Positions 37,236-45,242 of a stretch of DNA of 64,000 nucleotides are shown here, piece by piece. The DNA is taken from the NCBI RefSeq assembly GCF_003287875.1, contig NZ_QMKK01000038.1, forward strand, positions 78,220 through 142,219. Direction: 5' to 3'. Source of the DNA: Martinezella tropici (GTDB lineage: Bacteria; Pseudomonadota; Alphaproteobacteria; Rhizobiales; Rhizobiaceae). Within the stretch, counting starts at the first letter, position 1, and every line of letters starts with the position of its first letter. The notes beneath the pieces were generated by a model. The model ran no database searches and was not told the DNA's origin. It was given only the letters and a program-made list of their open reading frames with translations. The position numbers and the translations under genes are program-made.

Positions 37236-37487
37236 AGCATGTTGAGCAACCCGGAGCCGGCTATTTTCTGGCTTTGCGACGGACTTAAACCGTGTTAAGC
37301 GGGCCATGACTGTGAACAGTCGTCCGGAAAATGCAGACGGACTGGGCCGTTTTGAAGGCGCCGGACCGGATCTCAATGCCGGGTTGAACGGGTTTGCCAG
37401 CGGCGTCAGGACTGATGCTGCAGGTTGGAATTAGGGTAGGGATGTCACAAGGCATTCTCATCAGGACATAAGGTCGAGGAAACCGAC

Positions 37488-37724
37488 ATGAGCGATATCG
37501 CAGAACGCGTAAAGAAAATTGTTGTTGATCATCTTGGCGTTGACGCCGACAAGGTTGTTGAAAGCGCAAGCTTCATCGACGATCTGGGTGCGGACTCGCT
37601 CGACACCGTCGAACTGGTCATGGCCTTCGAAGAAGAATTCGGCGTTGAAATCCCCGACGACGCTGCTGACTCGATCCTCACGGTCGGTGACGCGGTAAAG
37701 TTCATTGAGAAGGCCCAGGCCTAA
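37488..37724 (+). CDS. acpP: Acyl carrier protein
   Basis: A 78-residue acidic carrier. The phosphopantetheine is attached to Ser37 in [20 protein letters not shown], the universal ACP motif. It carries acyl chains for fatty-acid synthesis and lipid A. It starts at ATG 37488 with AGGAAACC upstream, 290 bases after fabG, and so is probably transcribed from its own promoter as well. This is the housekeeping AcpP, not a nodulation NodF type. Confidence 0.98.
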   Translation: MSDIAERVKKIVVDHLGVDADKVVESASFIDDLGADSLDTVELVMAFEEEFGVEIPDDAADSILTVGDAVKFIEKAQA

Positions 37725-37742
37725 TCTTTCGCGCTTTTTGAA

Positions 37743-37766
37743 GGGGCGGGCTGAAGAGTCCGCCCT
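37743..37766 (+). terminator. Terminator after acpP
   Basis: GGGCGG, a loop containing a further CT...AG pairing, CCGCCC, followed by TATTTCG. It lies 20 bases after the acpP stop. Together with the hairpin after fabG it isolates the highly expressed acpP gene. Confidence 0.7.
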
Positions 37767-37838
37767 ATTTCGTCCGGCTATGCCGGTCGGAACAGGCTTA
37801 TACGCATATCATCATAAAAAGACGGGGGTCTGCGGGAG

Positions 37839-39101
37839 ATGAGACGTGTCGTTATCACGGGTACCGGCATGGTATCACCTTTGGGCTGTGGCACGGAGGT
37901 GTCCTGGTCGCGCTTGATCGCCGGACATAACGGGGCGCGCCTCGTAACTGAATTCGAGGTCGAAGACCTCGCGGCCAAGATCGCATGCCGCATTCCTGTC
38001 GGCGACGGTACCGACGGCACGTTCAACGCTGACGATTGGATGGAGCCGAAGGAACAGCGCAAGGTCGATCCCTTCATCATCTATGGCATGGCAGCCGCTG
38101 ATATGGCGCTGGCCGATGCCGATTGGCACCCGGCAACGGATGAGGATCAGATCGCCACGGGCGTCATGATCGGTTCCGGCATCGGCGGCCTGGAAGGCAT
38201 TGTCGAAGCCGGCTATACGCTGCGCGACAAGGGTCCGCGCCGCATCTCGCCGTTCTTCATTCCCGGCCGTCTCATCAATCTTGTTTCCGGCCAGGTCTCG
38301 ATCCGCCACAAGCTGCGCGGCCCGAACCATGCCGTCGTCACCGCATGCTCCACCGGTGCGCACGCCATTGGCGATGCGGCTCGCCTGATCATGCTCGGCG
38401 ATGCCGACGTGATGGTCGCTGGCGGCGCCGAGGCTCCGGTCTGCCGCATCTCGCTTGCAGGCTTTGCGGCCTGCAAGGCGCTGTCGACGGAGTACAACGA
38501 TACGCCGCAGAAGGCCTCGCGCCCGTATGATCGCGATCGTGACGGCTTCGTCATGGGCGAGGGCGCCGGCATCGTCGTTCTCGAGGAATTGGAACACGCC
38601 AAGGCACGCGGCGCCAAGATCTATGCCGAAGTCGTCGGTTACGGTCTTTCCGGTGACGCCCATCACATTACCGCACCGTCCGAGGATGGCGAGGGCGCAT
38701 TCCGCTGCATGACTTCGGCTCTGAAGCGCGCCGGTCTGACCCCTGCGGATGTCGACTACATCAATGCCCACGGCACGTCGACCATGGCCGATACGATCGA
38801 ACTCGGCGCGGTCGAACGGCTGGTCGGCAATGCCGCATCGAAGATCTCGATGTCGTCGACCAAATCGGCGACCGGCCATCTCCTCGGGGCAGCCGGCGCA
38901 ATCGAAGCGATCTTCGCCACGCTCGCCATTCGCGACAATATTGCCCCGCCGACGCTCAATCTGGATAATCCGGAACGCGAGACCGCTATCGATCTCGTGC
39001 CGCACAAGGCCCGCAAGCGCGAGATCAATGTCGCGCTGTCAAACTCCTTTGGTTTCGGCGGCACGAATGCGTCGCTTGTCTTGCGCCGATATGAAGCATA
39101 A
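37839..39101 (+). CDS. fabF: 3-oxoacyl-ACP synthase II
   Basis: Condenses malonyl-ACP with acyl-ACP in chain elongation. A 420-residue ketosynthase with catalytic Cys170 in VVTACSTGAHAIGDA, the first His in NAHGTSTMADTIE and the second in KSATGHLLGAAGA. It begins MRRVVITGTGMVSPLG, the normal FabF start. It sits between acpP and mltG with terminators on both sides. Confidence 0.97.
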   Translation: MRRVVITGTGMVSPLGCGTEVSWSRLIAGHNGARLVTEFEVEDLAAKIACRIPVGDGTDGTFNADDWMEPKEQRKVDPFIIYGMAAADMALADADWHPATDEDQIATGVMIGSGIGGLEGIVEAGYTLRDKGPRRISPFFIPGRLINLVSGQVSIRHKLRGPNHAVVTACSTGAHAIGDAARLIMLGDADVMVAGGAEAPVCRISLAGFAACKALSTEYNDTPQKASRPYDRDRDGFVMGEGAGIVVLEELEHAKARGAKIYAEVVGYGLSGDAHHITAPSEDGEGAFRCMTSALKRAGLTPADVDYINAHGTSTMADTIELGAVERLVGNAASKISMSSTKSATGHLLGAAGAIEAIFATLAIRDNIAPPTLNLDNPERETAIDLVPHKARKREINVALSNSFGFGGTNASLVLRRYEA

Positions 39102-39114
39102 TAACGGCGCGTAA

Positions 39115-39160
39115 ATTCAAAGCGGGGGCATCTTCGGCAAGCCTGCGCCCCGCTTTGAAT
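39115..39160 (+). terminator. Terminator-like hairpin after fabF
   Basis: Perfect 13-base arms ATTCAAAGCGGGG and CCCCGCTTTGAAT, with a loop of about 20 bases that can pair further (GGCA, TGCC-like). It begins 13 bases after the fabF stop. T-run is weak. Confidence 0.65.
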
Positions 39161-39310
39161 ATTGCCGTGTCCGTAACCGCGGATGCCTCGTGGCGATGTC
39201 TGATCGGTCGAAGTCGGAAACCCGGCGGGTTTCGTCTTATCTTCTGAACCTGTTTTTTGCCGCATTGCTTGGCCAAAGAGCAGGCAATCACAAAAAGGAA
39301 GGGATTGCCG

Positions 39311-40525
39311 GTGAGCGATACGAACCAGAGCAACGGAACTCCGAACGGGCAGAAAGGGCCGATTATCCCGAAATCGGCGAATGAAGCCCTGCGTCCGGAG
39401 CGTGTTCCGGATCCGCCGAAGCGCTCGCGCAAGGCTCGCAGCCAGATGGTCATCTTCCTGAATTTCCTGATGACGCTGGCGGTTTTCGTCGCTGTTGCCG
39501 CGGTTGGAGGTGCCTATTATGCGTTTTCGGCCTATCAAAGTCCCGGTCCGCTGACCACCAATACGAATTTCATCGTGCGCAATGGTGCCGGTCTCAGCGA
39601 GATCGCCAATCGCCTGGAATCCAACAACATCATTACCAACGAGCGCATCTTCCGTTGGCTGACGGCCACCTATCTGCATGACGGCGAGACCCTTCGCGCT
39701 GGCGAATACGAGATCAAGGCCGGCGCCTCCATGAAGGACATCATGGAGCTGCTGAAGTCGGGCAAGTCGATCCTCTATTCGGTGACTTTGCCGGAGGGAC
39801 TGACCGTGCGGCAGATGTTTAACAAGCTGCAGGCCGATGTCGTGCTGGAGGGCGATCTGCCGTCGGCCCTGCCGCCGGAAGGCAGCCTGAGGCCGGATAC
39901 CTATAAGTTCACGCGCGGCACGAAGCGCGCGGAAATCATCCAGCAGATGGCGGCAGCGCAGGCGAAGCTGGTCGACCAGGTCTGGGAAAAGCGCGACGCA
40001 AGCGTGCAGCTGGCAAGCAAGCAGGATTTCGTAACGCTTGCCTCTATCGTGGAGAAGGAGACCGGCCTTGCGGATGAGCGCGCCCATGTCGCCTCCGTCT
40101 TCCTGAACCGCCTCGGCAAGGGGATGCGCCTGCAGTCGGATCCGACCGTCATCTACGGTCTTTTCGGTGGTGAAGGAAAGCCGTCCGATCGTCCCATCTA
40201 TCAGTCCGATCTGAAGAAGGACACACCTTACAACACCTACCTCATCAAGGGCCTGCCGCCGACGCCGATCGCAAATCCGGGCAAGGATGCTCTGGAAGCC
40301 GTCGCCAACCCCTGGAAGTCGCAGGATCTCTATTTCGTGGCCGATGGCTCCGGCGGCCATGTCTTCGCCGCCACGCTGGATGAGCACAATGCCAATGTCC
40401 GGCGCTGGCGCAAGCTCGTTGCCGAAAAGGGCGAAGACCCGAGCACCATTGCCGTGGATGGCCAGCCGGACGACGCTGCGGTCGCGCCCGGCTCGGGTGC
40501 CCAGCAGAAGAAAAAGACCAATTGA
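39311..40525 (+). CDS. mltG: Endolytic murein transglycosylase MltG (YceG-like)
   Basis: Cleaves nascent peptidoglycan strands and sets glycan length. A 404-residue protein with a proline-rich cytosolic N-terminus, one membrane helix (about residues 50-75), a LysM-like domain (FIVRNGAGLSEIANRLESNN) and the YceG catalytic domain with the glutamate in ASIVEKETGLADERAHVASV and the motif YNTYLIKGLPPTPIANPG. GTG 39311 is preferred because GGAAGGG precedes it; an upstream ATG lacks a ribosome site. Confidence 0.94.
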   Translation: MSDTNQSNGTPNGQKGPIIPKSANEALRPERVPDPPKRSRKARSQMVIFLNFLMTLAVFVAVAAVGGAYYAFSAYQSPGPLTTNTNFIVRNGAGLSEIANRLESNNIITNERIFRWLTATYLHDGETLRAGEYEIKAGASMKDIMELLKSGKSILYSVTLPEGLTVRQMFNKLQADVVLEGDLPSALPPEGSLRPDTYKFTRGTKRAEIIQQMAAAQAKLVDQVWEKRDASVQLASKQDFVTLASIVEKETGLADERAHVASVFLNRLGKGMRLQSDPTVIYGLFGGEGKPSDRPIYQSDLKKDTPYNTYLIKGLPPTPIANPGKDALEAVANPWKSQDLYFVADGSGGHVFAATLDEHNANVRRWRKLVAEKGEDPSTIAVDGQPDDAAVAPGSGAQQKKKTN

Positions 40526-40634
40526 TCTTTGCCGCGCCCTAGCCTCCATAAGAAGCATGGTGCGGATTCATTTTACATCGACCCACAATACGAAGATCTT
40601 CGGTGATTGGGGATAGGAACTATCGGAGGCTTGC

Positions 40635-41522
40635 ATGGAATTGCAGTCCATGACCGGCTTTGCCCGGCGTGAAGGAACCAGTGGCCGTGGCCGCTGGGCA
40701 TGGGAGCTGCGCTCCGTGAACGGCAAGGGGCTGGATATCCGTCTGCGCCTGCCGCCAGGCCTCGAGCGTCTGGAGGCCGATATCCGCAAGTCGATCGCCG
40801 ACCGGCTTTCCCGCGGCAACCTGCAGGTCAGCCTGTCACTGTCGGTCGAGGAGAGCCGCGTCGAGGTCGTGGTAAACCAGGAAGCGTTGACTGCGGTTCT
40901 GGCGCTGCGCGATCAGCTTGCCGGCATCGTCGATCCCGCGCCGCTGCGGCTGGAGAGCCTGATGACCGTGCGCGGTCTCGTGGAGTTCAAGGAGGCCGTG
41001 GAAGACGAAGAGGCGCTTGCCGCGCGCGATGCCGATATCATGGCGGGCCTTGAAGCTGCGCTTGGCGATCTGCGTGAGATGCGTCGGCGGGAAGGTGAGG
41101 CGCTTGGCAAGGTCCTGCTTGGCCAGGTCACTACCATCGAGGCGCTGACATCGACCGTCGAGCGCGATCCGTCCCGATCGCCGCAGGAGATTGCCGCGAG
41201 ACTGGCGACACAGGTTTCGATGCTATTGGAAGGCTCGTCGGGTCTCGACCGCGACAGGCTGCATGCCGAAGCCGCCCTTCTGGCGACCAAGGCGGACCTG
41301 CGCGAGGAAATCGATCGCCTGAAGGCGCATGTGGCCGCCGCGCGCGATCTGATTTCCAAGGGCGGTCCCGTCGGCCGCAAGCTCGATTTTCTTGCACAGG
41401 AATTTAACCGGGAATCGAATACTATCTGTTCGAAGTCGAATGCAGCGGCGGTTACTGCCGCCGGCATCGAGCTGAAGGTGGTTATCGACCAGTTCCGCGA
41501 ACAGGTCCAGAATTTGGAGTAG
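40635..41522 (+). CDS. YicC family endoribonuclease-like protein
   Basis: A 295-residue protein of the YicC/YloC family, for which ribonuclease activity has been reported in E. coli and Bacillus. It begins MELQSMTGFARREG, contains NGKGLDIRLRLP, and ends with the family block LDFLAQEFNRESNTICSKS. ATG 40635 follows GGAGG. It is three bases upstream of gmk, as in many Proteobacteria, so the two form an operon. Confidence 0.93.
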   Translation: MELQSMTGFARREGTSGRGRWAWELRSVNGKGLDIRLRLPPGLERLEADIRKSIADRLSRGNLQVSLSLSVEESRVEVVVNQEALTAVLALRDQLAGIVDPAPLRLESLMTVRGLVEFKEAVEDEEALAARDADIMAGLEAALGDLREMRRREGEALGKVLLGQVTTIEALTSTVERDPSRSPQEIAARLATQVSMLLEGSSGLDRDRLHAEAALLATKADLREEIDRLKAHVAAARDLISKGGPVGRKLDFLAQEFNRESNTICSKSNAAAVTAAGIELKVVIDQFREQVQNLE

Positions 41523-41525
41523 GCC

Positions 41526-42188
41526 ATGAAGCCGGCGACATCCACATCCATTCCGATCGCCCGTCGGGGGCTGATGCTTGCCATCTCCTCGCCATCCGGC
41601 GCGGGCAAGTCGACGATCGCGCGAACCTTGCTCGACAAGGATAAGCAGGTCAGTCTGTCCGTGAGCGTCACGACGCGGCAGCGCCGGCCGAGCGAGATCG
41701 AAGGCGTGCATTATCATTTCGTCTCGCAGCGTGAGTTCGAGCGCCTTCGCGATTCCGACTCGCTGCTGGAATGGGCCGAAGTGCACGGCAATTTCTATGG
41801 TACGCCGCGTGAACCGGTGGAAACGGCGATGGCCGAAGGCCGCGACATGCTTTTCGATATCGATTGGCAAGGCGCCCAGCAGCTTCAGGAAAAAATGCCC
41901 GCCGATGTCGTCTCCATCTTCGTGCTGCCGCCGACGATGACCGAACTGCAGTCGCGCCTGCATCGCCGCGCCGAAGATTCCGAAGAGGTGATCGCCATGC
42001 GTCTTGCCAATTCGCGCGCCGAGATCGCTCACTGGCGCGAATATGACTATGTCATCGTCAATGATGATCTGAACGTCGCCTTCGACGCGGTGCAGTCGAT
42101 CGTCAAGGCCGAACGCCTGCGCCGCGACCGCCGGCATGGCATGTTCGATTTCGTTCGGGACTTGCTGGAAGAAACGCCGAAGCTCTGA
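41526..42188 (+). CDS. gmk: Guanylate kinase
   Basis: Phosphorylates GMP to GDP. A 220-residue kinase with the P-loop [35 protein letters not shown] (GMP binding) and [12 protein letters not shown]. It is slightly longer at the N-terminus than the E. coli enzyme. ATG 41526 has GGAGTAGGCC upstream, partly inside the yicC stop region. Its stop codon lies within a short tandem repeat that extends to convergent rsmA. Confidence 0.97.
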   Translation: MKPATSTSIPIARRGLMLAISSPSGAGKSTIARTLLDKDKQVSLSVSVTTRQRRPSEIEGVHYHFVSQREFERLRDSDSLLEWAEVHGNFYGTPREPVETAMAEGRDMLFDIDWQGAQQLQEKMPADVVSIFVLPPTMTELQSRLHRRAEDSEEVIAMRLANSRAEIAHWREYDYVIVNDDLNVAFDAVQSIVKAERLRRDRRHGMFDFVRDLLEETPKL

Positions 42189-42236
42189 TCCCGATCAGAA
42201 GCTCTGATCCCGATCAGAAGTTCTGATCCGATCAAA
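42181..42236. repeat. Tandem array of 19-bp palindromic units between gmk and rsmA
   Basis: The unit AGCTCTGATCCCGATCAGA occurs twice without change (42181-42199 and 42200-42218) and a third time with small changes (from 42219). Each unit contains the palindrome CTGATC-CC-GATCAG. The array covers the gmk stop (42186-42188) and the rsmA stop (42232-42234), filling the whole gap between the two convergent genes. Confidence 0.85.
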
Positions 42237-43059
42237 GGCAATTCGCCAATCGGCAGAATTCTTCGACTGAAAGCGTTTCGGCACGGCGCTGCGGATCAAT
42301 CTCCGCCTTCAGCAGAAGCGCCTCGCCGCCGATCGGCTTCAGGCTCTGGCGCAGCATCTTCCGGCGCTGGCCGAAGGCCGCCTGCGTTATCTTTTCGAGT
42401 TTGCCGACATCGCATGGGATCGGGTTCTCCCTCGGCGTGAGATGCACCACAGTGGAGGTTACCTTCGGCGGCGGCGTGAAGGCCTGTGGAGGCACGTCGA
42501 AGGCCATGCGAGCCTCCGTCCGCCAGCCGCAGAGCACGCCAAGCCGGCCATAGTGGTCGTCATCTTCCCGCGCAACGATCCGTTGGCCGACTTCCTTCTG
42601 AAACATCAAGGTCAGGGATTGCCAGAAGGGCGGCCATTGCGCCGGCAGAAGCCAATTGACCAGAAGCTGGGTACCGACGTTATAAGGCAGGTTGGCAATG
42701 ATCCTGACCGGTCCTTCCGGTGCAAGAGCCGCAAAATCGGTCTTCAGCGCATCGCCCTCGATGACCTCGAGCCGGCCGGGATAGTGATCTGAGATTTCCG
42801 CCAGTGCCGGCAGGCAGCGCGCATCGCGCTCGACGGCGATGACCTTGGCAGCGCCGAGCGCCAGGATGGCGCGCGTCAAGCCGCCCGGTCCGGGACCGAC
42901 TTCGAAGACGGTTACGCCTTCCAGCGAGCCCGCCGTTCTGGCGATCCTCTGCGTCAGATTGAGATCGAGAAGAAAATTCTGGCCGAGCGCCTTGCGCGCG
43001 TCGAGGCCATGACGTTGGATCACATCGCGAAGGGGCGGCAAACCATCCAGTGCGGCCAT
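42232..43059 (-). CDS. rsmA: 16S rRNA (adenine 1518/1519-N6) dimethyltransferase
   Basis: The KsgA methyltransferase that modifies two adenines near the 3' end of 16S rRNA. A 275-residue protein: [17 protein letters not shown] near residue 20, SAM site [16 protein letters not shown], and the catalytic [15 protein letters not shown]. Length is normal. Its start overlaps the pdxA stop by one base (TGATG), so it is the last gene of a surA-like, pdxA, rsmA operon. Confidence 0.97.
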   Translation of the reverse strand: MAALDGLPPLRDVIQRHGLDARKALGQNFLLDLNLTQRIARTAGSLEGVTVFEVGPGPGGLTRAILALGAAKVIAVERDARCLPALAEISDHYPGRLEVIEGDALKTDFAALAPEGPVRIIANLPYNVGTQLLVNWLLPAQWPPFWQSLTLMFQKEVGQRIVAREDDDHYGRLGVLCGWRTEARMAFDVPPQAFTPPPKVTSTVVHLTPRENPIPCDVGKLEKITQAAFGQRRKMLRQSLKPIGGEALLLKAEIDPQRRAETLSVEEFCRLANCL

Positions 43060-44084
43060 CAGCGAACGCTTCCGGTCTTGCCACTGATTTCGCTCGCCAA
43101 TCTGAGGGCTGCGACGAGGCTGTCTTCCTTGGCAATGCCCTTGCCGGCGATACCGAATGCCGTGCCGTGGTCGGGGGACGTGCGGACGAAGGGCAGGCCA
43201 AGCGTGACATTGACGGAATCGTCGAAGCCGAGCGCCTTGGCCGGGATCAGTGCTTGATCGTGATACATGCAGACAGCAACATCATAGCGCCGCCGGGCCT
43301 CGTCGTGGAACATCGTGTCGGCGGGCAGGGGGCCGAAGGCATCGATGTCCTCGCCGCGAAGGATATCGATCGCGGGACGGACGATCTCATCGTCTTCCTT
43401 GCCGAGCGCGCCATTTTCGCCGGCATGCGGATTGAGACCGGCAACCGCAAGGCGTGGCTTGGAAATACCGAAGCGGTGGCGCAGGTCATGGTCGGTGATC
43501 CGGCAGGTCTCGACGATCAGCTCGCAGGTCAGTGCCTGCGGCACATCCTTCAGGGGAATATGGATGGTGACGGGGATGGCTCGAAGCTTGGGACCGGCAA
43601 GCAGCATAACAGGCATGACCGGTTTTCCGGTCGCGCGCGTCGCGAGATCCGCAAGGAATTCCGTATGGCCTGGAAAGCCGAAGCCGGCGTCATAGAGCAC
43701 CGATTTGGCAATCGGATTGGTGACGACGGCGGAGGTCTGGCCGCTCATGCTCAGCGACACGGCCATTTCTATGGCTGCGATCGTGCCCTTGGCGGTGGCG
43801 ACATGCGGTTCGCCGGCGATGATGTCCATTCCGGCCTCGATCGGCAGGACGGGTAGCGCATTCCGGAAGATGTCGCAGGCGGTCGCCGGATCTGCCACCT
43901 TCAGGGGCACGGTCAAGCCGAGCTGCGAAGCACGCGCGGCAAGAATGCCGGCGTCGCCGAGAAACAGGAAGGGAGGCAGATCAAGCTCGCCGCGGCGTAG
44001 CCAGGCGGCGAGCGTGATGTCGGGGCCTATGCCAGCCGGATCCCCCTGCGTGAGCGCAAGGGGGAAGGAGGAGCGCGGCGGCAT
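43059..44084 (-). CDS. pdxA: 4-hydroxythreonine-4-phosphate dehydrogenase
   Basis: NAD-dependent step of pyridoxal phosphate synthesis. A 341-residue enzyme with [15 protein letters not shown] at the N-terminus and metal-binding histidines in [20 protein letters not shown] and [17 protein letters not shown] 44084 is used; a TTG two codons upstream, directly after the preceding stop, is also possible. Between surA-like and rsmA genes with no gap, the classical Gram-negative order. Confidence 0.95.
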   Translation of the reverse strand: MPPRSSFPLALTQGDPAGIGPDITLAAWLRRGELDLPPFLFLGDAGILAARASQLGLTVPLKVADPATACDIFRNALPVLPIEAGMDIIAGEPHVATAKGTIAAIEMAVSLSMSGQTSAVVTNPIAKSVLYDAGFGFPGHTEFLADLATRATGKPVMPVMLLAGPKLRAIPVTIHIPLKDVPQALTCELIVETCRITDHDLRHRFGISKPRLAVAGLNPHAGENGALGKEDDEIVRPAIDILRGEDIDAFGPLPADTMFHDEARRRYDVAVCMYHDQALIPAKALGFDDSVNVTLGLPFVRTSPDHGTAFGIAGKGIAKEDSLVAALRLASEISGKTGSVR

Positions 44085-44090
44085 CGTCAA

Positions 44091-45035
44091 TCAGCGATAG
44101 ACGATCTGCGCCTTGGAGCGCAGTTCATCCACGTATTTCTTGTCGTTGGCGCTGACGCCTCCGGCCTTGTCCTTGCCGATGTCTTCAGCGCGGAACACGG
44201 CAGCGGCGGCGACGTCATCGTTCACCTGACGCTGGGAGCAGATGGCGACATATTCGACGCCTCGGTCGGTTATGATGGGAGCGGTCGTGTTGCCGGAAGC
44301 CTTCTCCAGCAGCGGCTTCCACATTTCCGGAACTTCCGGTGCGAGCACCCGGCCGAGATCCTGGACGGAAACATCGTGCATGGTTGCGGCGAAGACCTTT
44401 GCCTGATCGCAACCGGGGAATTTGGAGCGCGATGCCTCAGCCTCGGCTTTACGCTTGTTCAGGATGGCATTGCGCTTTGCGGTGGGCACGACGAAAACGA
44501 TCTGCTTCAGGAAATATTCCGTCGTGACCGGCTTCGTCTTGTTCTCGGTCATGCGCGTTACGAGATCGTCGTTCGACATGCGGCTTCTCGCGCCAAAGCG
44601 GGCGTTGACGACGCGAGGCCAGCTCATGGAAACGGCGATGTAGGACTTGAAGTGGTCGACACCGACGCCCGCCTTGTCAAGAATCTGACTGAGCTGAGCC
44701 GGCGACATCTTGTTGCTGGACGCGAAACGTCCAAAGGCGGCATCGACATCGGTGGTCGAAACGGACATGCGCAGGCGGGAGATTTCCGCACGCTTCAGCG
44801 TTTCGTCGACAAGCTGTTCCTTGGCGAGATTGTTGAGGTCGCCCTTCTGGCGCTGCAGCTTGAGGAAAGCGACGCGCTTGGCGATGTCGCCGGATGTGAT
44901 CACCTGACTGTTAACGAGGACTTTTACCTCGCTGGCCGCGAAAGCGACATCGCTGCTCGGCACCGTGAAGCTCGCCATAACCAAAGCCGCTGCTCCGAAC
45001 AATAGAGCACGCATCGGTGTCTTTCCAGAAAACAT
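44091..45035 (-). CDS. SurA-like periplasmic chaperone/peptidyl-prolyl isomerase
   Basis: A 314-residue exported protein with a signal peptide (cleavage near AFAASEV). The SurA N-terminal domain is recognisable (VKVLVNSQVITSGDIAKRVA, LVDETLKRAEISRL). The C-terminal PpiC parvulin part is divergent, so isomerase activity is uncertain. It should help fold outer-membrane proteins such as LptD, whose gene is upstream. ATG 45035 follows AAGGGG; TTG one codon upstream is unlikely. A terminator separates it from lptD. Confidence 0.85.
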   Translation of the reverse strand: MFSGKTPMRALLFGAAALVMASFTVPSSDVAFAASEVKVLVNSQVITSGDIAKRVAFLKLQRQKGDLNNLAKEQLVDETLKRAEISRLRMSVSTTDVDAAFGRFASSNKMSPAQLSQILDKAGVGVDHFKSYIAVSMSWPRVVNARFGARSRMSNDDLVTRMTENKTKPVTTEYFLKQIVFVVPTAKRNAILNKRKAEAEASRSKFPGCDQAKVFAATMHDVSVQDLGRVLAPEVPEMWKPLLEKASGNTTAPIITDRGVEYVAICSQRQVNDDVAAAAVFRAEDIGKDKAGGVSANDKKYVDELRSKAQIVYR

Positions 45036-45200
45036 CAACTACCCCTTCCCAAAGGTCTTTCCTGCCGGCCTTGCGCCATATCGCTGCGCCTTGGCGCAAT
45101 ACGGCAACTTTGCGCCACATGTCTACATCAAGCGCGATGAATTGCAAAATCCTTGCGGCGAAACAATGACGCCGCGAATAGCGGGCCGTTTCAACGCAAA

Positions 45201-45225
45201 AGAGCCGGCGATTAAGCCGGCTCCT
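45201..45225 (-). terminator. Terminator after lptD
   Basis: On the minus strand GAGCCGGC, loop TTAATC, GCCGGCTC, then TTTTGCG. The perfect eight-pair GC stem and T-run lie about 18 bases after the lptD stop. It sets lptD apart from the surA-like gene. Confidence 0.8.
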
Positions 45226-45242
45226 TGCAACTTCGGTCTATA

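Noticed and set aside
37284..37299. CTTAA-ACCGTG-TTAAG upstream of acpP as a CtrA site
   Set aside because: The spacer between the TTAA halves is six bases, not seven, and no other evidence supports it.
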